Source of the DNA: Haliclystus octoradiatus
Lineage: Eukaryota; Cnidaria; Staurozoa; Stauromedusae; Haliclystidae
Reading direction: 5' to 3'
NCBI GenBank assembly: GCA_916610825.1
Contig: OU744450.1
Span: 9,816,261-9,880,260 of the forward strand
DNA: 64,000 bases
In this document: one piece after another, positions 43,233 through 52,627 of the stretch
Layout of the letters: each line of letters starts with the position of its first letter
Position numbering within the stretch: the stretch's first letter is position 1
The notes under the pieces: generated by a model
Told to the model about the DNA's origin: nothing
Databases searched by the model: none
Seen by the model: the letters and a program-made list of their open reading frames with translations, nothing else
Program-made: the position numbers and the translations under genes

Positions 43233-44830
43233 AATTCTAAGACAGGACGTTTAAATTCTTAGCGACTCACACGAACATCCAAAACGTGGCGACGTCATTG
43301 TCGACGAAAACCCAGACCAAAATAAAATGACATATATAAGACTTCAGTAGACTATTGATAAAAACACAACACTAAGAATGCAAAGAACAGAACAAAATGA
43401 ATAGTTTCAGAACGCAAAATTGCCTTTATTCGACCTCTAGTTCCTTATTAATAAAGGTGACAATTTTAAGACAGGACGTTAAAATTCTTAGCGACTCAAA
43501 CGAACATTTAAAACGCGGTGACGTCATTGTCAATGAAAACCCAGACCAAAACAAAATGGTAGATCTCAGACTTTGGAAATCTCAGACCGGACGTTGGATC
43601 GTGTTTAAGTTGACAGCGACTCATACGAACATTCAAAACGCGGCGACGTCATTGTCGAGGAAAACCCAGACCAAAATAAAATGACATATATAAGACTTCA
43701 GTAGACTATTGATAAAAACACAACACTGAGAATGCAAAGAACAGAACAAAATGAATAGTTTCAGAACGCAAAATTGCCTTTATTCGACCTCTAGTTCCTT
43801 ATTATTAAAGGTGACAATTCTAAGACAGGACGTTAAAATTCTTAGCGACTCAAACGAACATTCAAAACGCGGCGACGTCATTGTCGATGAAAACCCAGAC
43901 CAAAATAAAATGACATATATAAGACTTCAGTAGACTATTGATAAAAACACAACACTAAGAATGCAAAGAACAGAACAAAATGAATAGCTTCAGAACGCAA
44001 AATTGCCTTTATTCGACCTCTAGTTCCTTATTAATAAAGGTGACAATTCTAAGACAGTACGTTAAAATTCTTAGCGACTCAAACGAACATTTAAAACGCG
44101 GTGACGTCATTGTCAATGAAAACCCAGACCAAAACAAAATGGTAGATATCAGACTTTGGAAATCTCAGACCGAACGTTGGATCGTGTTTAAGTTGACAGC
44201 GACTCATACGAACATTCAAAACGCGGCGACGTCATTGTCGAGGAAAACCCAGACCAAAATAAAATGACATATATAAGACTTCAGTAGACTATTGATAAAA
44301 ACACAACACTGAGAATGCAAAGAACAGAACAAAATGAATAGTTTCAGAACGCAAAATTGCCTTTATTCGACCTCTAGTTCCTTATTAATAAAGGTGACAA
44401 TTCTAAGACAGGACGTTAAATTTCTTAGCGACTCACACGAACATTCAAAACGCGGCGACGTCATTTTTGGACGAAAACCCAGACCAAAATAAAATGACAT
44501 ATATAAGACTTCAGTAGACTATTGATAAAAACACAACATGGAGAATGCAAAGAACAGAACAAAATGAATAGTTTCAGAACGCAAAATTGCCTTTATTCGA
44601 CCTCTAGTTCCTTATTAATAAAGGTGACAATTCTGAGACAGGACGTTAAAATTCTTAGCGACTCAAACAAACATTCAAAACGCGGCGACGTCATTTTTGA
44701 CGAAAACCCAGACCAAAATAAAATGACATATATAAGACTTCAGTAGACTATTGACAAAAACACAACATTGAGAATGCGGAGAACAGAAGAAAATGAATAG
44801 TTTCAGAACACGAAATTGCCTTTATTCGAT
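43233..44830 (+). repeat. Right tandem array of the foldback element
   Basis: Inverse of the left array. The same block starts at 43397, 43751, 43980, 44334, 44567 and 44797, spacings 354, 229, 354, 233, 230. Six units against nine on the left, so the arms have changed independently by unequal exchange. Confidence 0.9.
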
Positions 44831-45617
44831 CTCTAGTTCATTAAATCAATAAAGATAACAAATCTCAGACCGGACGCTGGGTCGGGTTAAAGTTGCAAAA
44901 ATGGCGACCAAACGAAAACATGAAATTGAAATGCTATGAGTAGACCCAATCTTTGACTACTTTAAAATACTAGGCAACATCAATTTGAAATGATAAACAA
45001 GAACACACTTGGACGAACTGCTGCAACTCATAATACCTGAGTTAAACGAATATATAGGTTCCTTTTTTCCATACGCATATTCACAGCGTTCCAAACAAAT
45101 ATTCAAAATCGCGGCGATCGTAGATGTTTATGATAGGTTTGTTTTGTAAAAGTCCGCCGTATATAATCACAGCCAAGCTTTCATTTTCTTCAGGTCTTCA
45201 TCATTAATGTTGTTAATTTGCTATAAGTCCAAAAGAAAGTCTGATTCTGGCGTTATTTCCTTCTTAATTGGTCTTTTCATCTGAAGTCGAATGTTCGTAT
45301 GAGACGTTGCGAATGTTCGTGTGGACGTTGGGAATGAAGAAATTAGGCTGGTTTGTGTTTAATCCATTTTTATCGACCGAAATCCGAACTGCATTGCTAT
45401 CAACCTGTTGCGTTAATCACCATAAATTTTACCAACAAATGATAATATAATGTTTCTCTATCGATTTGAGTCAAATTTAAGAAACGATTCTCCTGTTTAC
45501 ACTACGAAAAGTAGACTTTAAAATCAATCCAGTCTGAGTCTGAGTCTGGGTTTTAGGCCTCTGGTCTGGGTCTGAGTCTGGGTCTGAGTCTGGGTTTTAG
45601 GCACTCCCTTGTTGTTG

Positions 45618-45837
45618 ACATCCACGTTTAATGTTTTCTTTTGAGAAAGTTAAGAAAATGACGGAGACAGGGGCTGCGGCAAGTTTATTGCGCATGCGTA
45701 TTGTGGTAAATCTAGACCTCAGAAATTTATCAAAATGTCACCCCTCAACAGAAAAAGAGTTTGATATGAAAATTGCAAAGGCATCAGAAGGATACCTCTA
45801 AAAATTTTCATAACCCAATTTTTTTTTCTCTACATTT
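45618..45837. other. Spacer between the foldback element and the Polinton derivative
   Basis: 220 bases of apparently single-copy sequence ending in a T run and the Polinton target copy ACATTT. Nothing recognised. Confidence 0.5.
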
Positions 45838-46585
45838 AGTAAATGTATTTGACGGGTTCTGGGCCAAACAATAGGCAACGACGCAACGATCCGGAACTCC
45901 GGTAAAAAGCGTAACGATTTGCGCAACGATCCAGTCAAACAATCCGGTATTAGCGCAACGATCCGGTCAACCACTCCAGTATTTGCGCAACGATCTGTCA
46001 GCCAATCCGGTATTTGCGCAACGATCCGGCTTAGCGCAACGATCCGGTTTTAGCGCAACGATCCGGTTTTAGCGCAACGATCCGGTTTTAGCGCAACGAT
46101 CCATTAATCCGATTACCAAAAGCGCAACGATTGATTGACAACACGTCAATCATCCATGGTTATAAAAGCGTCGTTTGAAAATCGTTTCATTTCATTACAA
46201 TTTGACATACGGTATAGCAGTTGAGTTGTTTTTGCATAATGGCTTCAATGGATGATTTGGAATTCATTGCCACACCATTTACTGCATCAGAATATGAAAC
46301 GCTTGATTCGCTGATGAATAAACCAACTGCAGTAAATAGTCAGCCAATTGTTCCAGACAAGATGGATGATGATGATATTTCAATCATTGAGGTGATCCAG
46401 CCTTCAAAACACAACAAGAGAAAATCTCACAACCCTCGTCATATTAACGGATCTGTTACACAAGCCAACAGTGATAAAGAATTGAAACGTCGAAATGTCG
46501 ATTTTATCAAATTGGGGAAATCCACATCAACAAAGAAAACGAAGCCTCAAGTCCCTGAAAATAAAGAGGTTGAGTTACCACAATG
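45838..46585. repeat. Left terminal inverted repeat of the Polinton derivative
   Basis: Pairs with 49802-50532 and stops at CCACAATG. Its outer 270 bases carry ten copies of CGCAACGAT (most as AGCGCAACGATCCGG) plus one variant. The last four copies before 46090 are in a 21-base tandem spacing. A promoter and the first ~115 codons of the terminal ORF lie inside the repeat. Confidence 0.92.
46161..46168 (+). promoter_or_regulatory. TATA box of the left terminal ORF
   Basis: TATAAAAG, 78 bases before the ATG at 46239. In the right inverted repeat the corresponding sequence is AATAAAAG, so the two copies may differ in strength. Confidence 0.45.
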
Positions 46586-46748
46586 TATTAAATCCAATTT
46601 TTATCCGTTCATCCGTTCTGATGTATCCATCATCACAGTCGTTATGACAATTGAGAAACATCCAAGACATCAATTTCACACTGTTCTAACCATCGGAATT
46701 GACCTGTTGGCAGCGCTTGCGACATTGCCCATCCATACAGGTTGCTGA
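46239..46748 (+). pseudogene. Left copy of the terminal ORF, C-terminally replaced
   Basis: Begins MASMDDLEFIATPF and follows the right-hand copy to VELPQ (about codon 115, base 46585). There the inverted repeat ends and the frame runs into unrelated sequence to a stop at 46746-46748. This copy has no frameshift in the shared part. Acidic N-terminus, then a Lys/Arg-rich stretch (KRKSH, KELKRRN, STKKTKP). No domain recognised. Confidence 0.6.
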
Positions 46749-46820
46749 AATAAAAATAACATAAAAAAATTAGCAACCCTATACTACCATTCTCATTGCT
46801 ATCATCATCATCATCATCAT
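46621..46820. repeat. Left arm of a 200 bp internal inverted duplication in the polymerase gene
   Basis: Inverse of 47167-47366, including the NLYGWAMSQALP coding segment, the intron-like sequence and a GAT/ATC microsatellite. The spacer between the arms (46821-47166) is the normal upstream part of the polymerase gene, so the arm is an inserted inverted copy. Confidence 0.88.
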
Positions 46821-47149
46821 TTGGGTGATTATCATGACTTCTACCTGTGTACTGATGTTCTACTTCTGGCAGACGTCTTCGAAACCTTTCGCAGCATGTG
46901 TCATGAATAATTCCACCTCGATCCTGCTCAGCTCTATAGTTCTCCTGGACTTTCTTGGAGTGCAGCATTAAAAATGACAGGCATTGAGTTGGATTTGTTG
47001 ACTGATATTGATCAGTATCAATTCATTGAACAGAGTGTGCGAGGTGGCGTTTCGTCCATCAATCATCGCTATGCATAAGCCAATGTACCTGGTTCAGATG
47101 ATTATGATCCTGATTCACCCAATGCCTACTTGGTCTATCTGGATGCAAA

Positions 47150-47154
47150 ATGAG

Positions 47155-47188
<34 letters not shown>

Positions 47189-47243
47189 AGCAATGAAAAT
47201 GGTAGTATAGGGTTGCTAATTTTTTATGTTATTTTTATTTCAG
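47150..47243 (+). other. Intron-like gap in the polymerase pseudogene
   Basis: 94 bases separate two stretches that are adjacent in related polymerases. It starts ATGAGT, one base from the ideal donor GTGAGT, contains a (GAT)n run and ends with the pyrimidine-rich TTATTTTTATTTCAG. Removing it would restore the phase exactly. It could be an intron with a mutated donor or a small insertion. Confidence 0.55.
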
Positions 47244-47366
47244 CAACCTGTATGGATGGGCAATGTCGCAAGCGCTGCCAACAGGTCAATTCCGATGGTT
47301 AGAACAGTGTGAAATTGATGTCTTGGATGTTTCTCAATTGTCTAACGACTGTGATGATGGATACAT
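47167..47366. repeat. Right arm of the internal inverted duplication
   Basis: The in-place copy of the duplicated segment, within the polymerase frame. With the left arm it would form a 200 bp stem. Confidence 0.88.
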
Positions 47367-48540
47367 TCTCGAATGTGATTTGACCTATCCAGCTGAAACT
47401 CATGATGCACATGCCTGCTTCCCTCTCGCTCCGGAGCGAATGGTGATTGATTCAAAGATGTTGTCCCCTCACCAGAAGGAATTGTGCGCCATGACGATGA
47501 TTAAATCACAGTTGAACGGTGAGTCTGTCACGATTAAAGATTCATGTCAAAAACTTGTTCCTAATTTGAGAGATAAAGAGAAATATGTGGTTCATTATCG
47601 AAATCTCTCCTTGTTTCTCGACTTGGGAATGGTGTTGACAAAAGTGCATCGTGTTCTGACATTCAAACAGCGACCTTGGTTGAAACAATACATCGACTTC
47701 AATACTCAGAAGAGAGCTGCTGCCACTGATGACTTCTCGAAAACGCTTTTCAAACTTTTCAACAATTCCATTTATGGCAAGCTGTTGGAAAGTGTACGCA
47801 GTAGACGCAACATCAATTTAGTGGACAATGCAAGGTCGATCAAAAAATTTGCAGCACAGCCCATCTTCAAATCTTGCAAGATTTTTCATGAAACTCTTTG
47901 TGCTGTAGAAAGCTCGTTTCCTGAAATTGTCCTAAATCGACCTATTTATGCCGGATTCTGTGTCCTCGATTTATCAAAATGGCTAATGATCGATTTTCAT
48001 TACAATTATATGAAAAAGCGTTACCCTGGCAACCACTCCAAGGTATTGTTCACTGATACTGATAGCTTGGCTTATGTTATTCAAACTGATGATTTATACC
48101 GAGATATTCAAGGTGCAAGTGATTGGTTTGACTTCAGTGGGTACCCTAAAGAACATCCTTGTTATTCACCTGCGAACAAAAAGGTGGTTGGCTATTTCAA
48201 AGATGAGTTGAACGGGTCCATTATGAAATCGTTTGTTGGTCTTTGCTCCAAGATGTATGCCTATCAGTACGATGGGAAAGAGGTGAAACGTGCCAAAGGT
48301 GTCAAACGGTCGACAGTTCAAAAGACATTGACGTTTGATGATTACAGAACCTGCCTCTTTGACAATGTCACACTGATGCGCAGAATGAGTGCCATATGAT
48401 CCATCGACCATCGACTGTATACTCTAGTTGTCAACAAGAAAGCTTTGTCGTCTTATGATGACAAGCGATATCTTCTAGATGATGGCTACTCAACTCTACC
48501 CCACGGACATTACTCAATTGAAGATCAACAACAACAATAA

Positions 48541-49170
48541 CTTTTTTCTTTATAATTACTATCAGTGAATTTCTGTAAATCGGATTACGAATTCAGATTA
48601 TGTATCATCGTTTTAACTTATTGTATAGCTAAGTTATGAACGAGAGAAATGATAATGAAAAACAGACAATTTTGTATATATTAAATCATGTTTTATTATT
48701 GTTTTGAAAAATGTGTGCATGAATGATTTTATTCAATGTATCTTTGTGAATTATTATCATTATTATGAATGACATTTTGTTCTATAACATCTACTATTAT
48801 TCATCTATATCAAATCAAAGTTATAATTAATTGAATGTGTGATTGATTATTCTTTGTCATTAAATCTGTTTTATTAATAAATGCACATCTATGATTCTCA
48901 AGATATATATTTGTATAATGAATCAGGTTTTGTCCATTCTAAAAAAAATGGGTGATTCTGATGATGAACTATTGATTATGTTATACGTCTATTATGGTTC
49001 GGTGAAATCATTACTTTGTGCATAAGCGTCTGTGAGACGTTCTTTGAGTTCATTCACCCACAGGCTATTTGATAACAAGTGTTCCATAGTGAAACTAAGC
49101 CACATACTTTTAACTCTGCTGATGTGACGAAATGCCTTGTTGTGAGCTTCTGCGATGTCCACCTGTTTTA
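48541..49170. other. AT-rich spacer inside the Polinton derivative
   Basis: 3' regions of the two convergent genes. Rich in ATTAT / TTATTATT. No ORF or motif recognised. Confidence 0.6.
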
Positions 49171-50150
49171 TTACGTCATCAAAACAAAGACGTATGCATT
49201 TATCTGCTGTGGAAAATGCACATATTTCAGACCCATTATATTCTGTTCCTCATCTCTACACCCCATACATATGCTTTTAAGACAATCCAATACTTTAGGT
49301 GCCATTTGATCTACAAAAGCAGGAATTATTTGCCGTAATTGTCTGGTCAATACCGTAATTTCAGAACTATCTCCATCAGCGTCAGTGGTTATCGGCTTAT
49401 GTCCTTTTGTGAAAGAATTTACTGGGTGACGAATAACGCTTCTGACAGGGTAAGGAAAATCACTGTCTGTCACTTTCATGTCGAGTAACTGCTTTTTGTA
49501 AGTTGAATACGACTTTTTCATACCCTGCAGAACTTTGATCACTTCTTCTAAATTCTCCGCGTTAATAATAATGTGACCACATGCTTCTCTCGATGATGAT
49601 GATTTATTACCAACTTGCCCCTCATCAATGGTTTGACTCATCATAATGTAAACGTCATTTGAGAGACTCGATTTGTCACTGTGATCCACAAATGCTTTAC
49701 TTGTTAATTGCAGTTTTTTAATACCTTGATTTCTCAAGGTCTTTAAACGTTTTGCAAAACAAGATTCGTCTCCATTGTTATTAGGTTGTCGATCATTCAC
49801 CCATTGTGGTAATTCAACCTCTTTATTTTCAGGGACTTGAGGCTTCGTTTTCTTTGTTGATGTGGATTTCCCCAATTTGATAAAATCGACATTTCGACGT
49901 TTCAATTCTTTATCACTGTTGGCTTGTGTAACAGATCCGTTAATATGACGAGGCTTGTGTGAGATTTTCTCTTGTTGTGTTTTGAAGGCTGGATCACCTC
50001 AATGATTGAAATATCATCATCATCCATCTTGTCTGGAACAATTGGCTGACTATTTACTGCAGTTGGTTTATTCATCAGCGAATCAAGCGTTTCATATTCT
50101 GATGCAGTAAATGGTGTGGCAATGAATTCCAAATCATCCATTGAAGCCAT
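49171..50150 (-). pseudogene. Right copy of the terminal ORF, about 320 codons, one frameshift
   Basis: Starts at 50150 inside the right inverted repeat (MASMDDLEFIATPF). Compared with the left copy it has two extra bases (CA) near 49955, which shift the frame. The correct frame resumes and runs to a stop at 49171-49173. The part beyond the inverted repeat is unique to this side: SCFAKRLKTLRNQGIKKL, an S/D-rich stretch, HIIINAENLEEVIKVLQGMK and VLTRQLRQIIPAFVDQM. No known domain recognised, no signal peptide or membrane helix. Possibly a Polinton structural or regulatory protein; the function is unknown. Confidence 0.6.
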
Positions 50151-50532
50151 TATGCAAAGACAACTCAACTGCTATACCGTATGTCAAATTGTAATGAAAT
50201 GAAACTATTTTCAAACGACGCTTTTATTACCATGGATGATTGACGTGTTGTCAATCAATCGTTGCGCTTTTGGTAATCGGATTAATGGATCGTTGCGCTA
50301 AAACCGGATCGTTGCGCTAAAACCGGATCGTTGCGCTAAACCGGATCGTTGCGCAAATACCGGATTGGCTGACGGATCGTTGCGCAAATACCGGAGTGGT
50401 TGACCGGATCGTTGCGCTAATACCGGTATGGTTGACCGGATCGTTGCGCAAATCGTTGCGCTTTTTACCGGAGTTCCGGATCGTTGCGTCGTTGCCTATT
50501 GTTAGGCCCAGAACCTGTCAAATACATCTACT
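49802..50532. repeat. Right terminal inverted repeat of the Polinton derivative
   Basis: Inverse of 45838-46585 with small differences. It carries about nine copies of ATCGTTGCGC, the inverse of the left iterons, in slightly different number and spacing. Confidence 0.92.
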
Positions 50533-50538
50533 ACATTT

Positions 50539-51539
50539 TAAAAAGGTACCCTTTAATATCTGAACGTCCTCGTATACCAAATGTATGGAAGTAAGCCTAT
50601 CCCCCGGGGGTTGAACTAGAGTAGCTATAATATCTAAATAAATTAACTTTGTTAAAAGTCAAATGAACAGTAGCTGTTTTTTAATAAATTTGCAAGACGT
50701 TTTGGCTTAAATTATTAGAAATTTTTAAGCTAAATGATACAATTGTACAACAGTGGTATTTATACAAGTTGAGAATAATGATTCTAATGAAAGTATATAT
50801 ACAGTATTAAAATAATTTTTCCCTTATAGAGTCCGATTGCTTGTTTATGAGTAGCTTTTTATTTTCTTATGAAAAGCATTTCATAGATTAAACAATCTAC
50901 TTTGGCAATGTTTGAGAATGTGATAATTCTTATTGATGTTATTTTCTCTGTTGTGACTTTGTTCGTGTTTGCCAATTTCAGCATTCCTATGCTCCTCGAT
51001 CCATGTGTTGAGGTGCCAGCGAGTGAAACCGACATAATGTGTTAAATTTTGTTTGAAATATTTCCAAAGATTTGGAAGAAATCACATCTTCAGAAAGGCT
51101 AATCAATGGATTGATGACTCTAGCTGTTGGTGAAGGCATATATTTGCAACAATCATATATGCAGTTCATTTCGGAACGAAATCTCAAAAGAGTGTCCACG
51201 AGTAGGATAATTTGACTAGAAACTTCAAAAAGTCGCCTGGATATGAATCCACTAACTGATTGAATAAAATTCTGGATGATATATTTCAGATTAAATTTCG
51301 AATTCAAAATGGGCAGTTCTAGCGTTTCCATAATCCCAGATAGCTCGGCTAATGTCTGGGTTGTACACCAATGGATGGTCTGTTGTTTGCCGTATAATAA
51401 TCCAACCTTGCACTACTTGATCAAACTGTAGAACCGTTTATATCCTGACTCCACTCCTTAGTTTAATCTCTTTTCTTTTCTACCTTTAGCAACTTTATCA
51501 TAGATTCAACAGTACGCTGTACCCCAGGCTGTACCCCCG
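50539..51539. other. Spacer with possible GIY-YIG endonuclease trace
   Basis: No complete gene. On the minus strand about 51050-50950 reads NLTHYVGFTRWHLNT and EEHRNAEIGKHEQSHN, which resembles the YVG...R...EH core of GIY-YIG endonucleases found in Penelope-like retroelements, but with Trp at the usual Arg position and no flanking support. A 114-codon frame overlaps at 50987-51331. Confidence 0.25.
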
Positions 51540-52110
51540 GCCCCGGCTGTACCCTATGTTACTGTGGACGGTGTTGTTGTACTGTGAGACAACGCGTGGT
51601 AATACATTAATGTAATTGTGAGTTGCATTGGCAGTGAAATCTTTGAAAATTTTCTCCTTCACACTTCGGTTGACTCTCTAGACTACGCTCAATTTCCGTT
51701 CCGAAAAGCTTGAATACATCTTTATGCTGTTGTCTCAGAGTAATTTTTCGAAACTATGATTGTAGAACTTTGAACCACAATCAGCTTTAATGTTTGTTGG
51801 ATTTCTACCGCTACGAAGGACCTTTCGAAAATATTTTACCAATTCCACCCCTGTTTTCGTCTTCAGAGGTTGAATCCAAATATATTTAGATAAAACATCA
51901 ATTACAACAAGCAGATACTAGAATCCTTTGTTAGATCTTGCCAGTTTGGTCAAGTCCACCAAATCGATCTGCCAAAACTCATAAATCTTATGAACAACAA
52001 CTCTGTGAGTTGGAAAGTTGTGTCTCATTGGTTTGTGAACATTGTAGGTCAACTGGGATTTTAACCAATTCTGGACTGCTTTGACAATGACTCCAGGATC
52101 CTGCTACTTT
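51540..52110 (-). pseudogene. Polinton-type integrase, decayed
   Basis: One frame on the minus strand reads IVKAVQNWLKSQLTYNVHKP, then FWQIDLVDLTKLARSN, YLLVVIDVLSKYIWIQPLKT, VELVKYFRKVLRSGRNP, ADCGSKFYNHSFEKLL, MYSSFSERKLSVV and FKDFTANATHNYINVLP. This is the H2C2-proximal and DDE core of Polinton integrases. In-frame stops lie at 51918-51920, 51735-51737 and 51678-51680. The last occupies the codon where the catalytic Glu is expected. Non-functional. Confidence 0.85.
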
Positions 52111-52627
52111 GCCTCCTGATACAATTTCATCTCTCCTGAACAGGCAGCTGGGCTGTCCCAATGGTAATAGAGATTCTGAAACAATTGTTCTCGTTGATGA
52201 ATTCCGGTGTTCATTTCATTTCTCAAGATCCCTGCACTTTCAATATTATCCTCGAACAGGTCTATTTCATCTAATTCATCTGTTTGCTTTCCATCAACTT
52301 CTGATCCACGTAGCATAACTTCATAAGAACAGCACACGCAGAGACGCTTGAGTCGTTTCAACAAATCCTTCACATTTACTTCCAATGGCATTACTATGTG
52401 ATATGCTTCTAGGTTCAACATCTGGAGGAAAATTATTCAGGCAGTCAATAGACAATTGGTGTTGTGCGGATATTGATTGTATGCTGACAATTTCGCTCGT
52501 TTTGGCTTAACCACGTATCTAACAGAAGAGGCAGGTCTGTTCAGTTTCGGCGAGGAGGGCATTGGGAGGAGAATGATGAGATGGCCTTCAGAATGGAAGG
52601 GCTCTTTGTAGACCCTTGAAATTATGA
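52111..52627 (-). other. Polinton remnant, undetermined part
   Basis: Between the integrase and the next ORF. A 105-codon frame at 52104-52421 (minus) rich in Leu, Glu and Asp (MPLEVNVKDLLKRLKRL, DELDEIDLFEDN) is probably the decayed start of the integrase frame or a linked Polinton protein. Not identified. Confidence 0.35.

Larger units (their letters stand above)
40285..45608. mobile_element. Foldback-type element, 5.3 kb, two long inverted arms of tandem repeats
   Basis: The two ends, GGGAGTGCCTAAAACCCAGA and its inverse, are flanked by a perfect 9 bp repeat TTGTTGTTG (40276-40284 and 45609-45617). Arm 40285-43232 is the inverse of 43233-45608, with different numbers of internal units and no unique centre. 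The termini carry CAGACC / CAGACTCAGACC runs, followed by about 800 bases of conserved subterminal sequence and then tandem units. Long inverted arms built of direct repeats and 9 bp duplications are the hallmark of Drosophila FB-type foldback elements, which are related to Mutator-like elements. No transposase. The TTG duplication is low-complexity, so it is weaker evidence than usual. Confidence 0.85.
46824..48540 (+). pseudogene. Polinton protein-primed DNA polymerase B, C-terminal half, broken
   Basis: Reads in one frame from GDYHDFYLCTDVLLLADVFE through SWSAALKMTGIELDLLTDID and RGGVSSINHRYA to LVYLDAK, then after an intron-like gap NLYGWAMSQALP, FKLFNNSIYGK, FTDTDSLAYVI (metal-binding Asp pair), GLCSKMYAYQ and a final KALSSYDDKRYLLDDG. 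Three in-frame stops are present: 46908-46910, 47076-47078 and 48397-48399. The N-terminal exonuclease part is missing, replaced by the inverted duplication at 46621-46820. The polymerase would copy the element from a terminal protein primer. Here it cannot be made, so the copy is dead or depends on relatives. Confidence 0.88.
45838..50532. mobile_element. Polinton/Maverick deletion derivative, 4.7 kb
   Basis: Flanked by the perfect 6 bp duplication ACATTT (45832-45837 and 50533-50538). Ends AGTAAATGTATTTGAC and, inverted, AGTAGATGTATTTGAC: AG...CT termini and 6 bp duplications are diagnostic of Polintons. The terminal inverted repeats are about 740 bases. The interior keeps a broken protein-primed DNA polymerase gene and an unknown ORF at each end. 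Integrase, ATPase, protease and capsid genes are absent, against 15-20 kb for complete elements. Confidence 0.92.

Noticed and set aside
41129-44746. Repeated 60- and 95-codon frames starting MNSFRTQNCLYSTSSS in the foldback arrays
   Set aside because: They occur because each tandem unit is open by chance. They have no domain, end at unit borders and are in both arms of a non-coding palindrome.
46642-46968. Minus-strand frame ending with the same residues as the start of the polymerase ORF
   Set aside because: It is the inverse copy produced by the 200 bp inverted duplication, not a separate gene.
50987-51331. 114-codon minus-strand frame
   Set aside because: No domain in this frame. A weak GIY-YIG-like trace lies in another frame and is mentioned only as a possibility.
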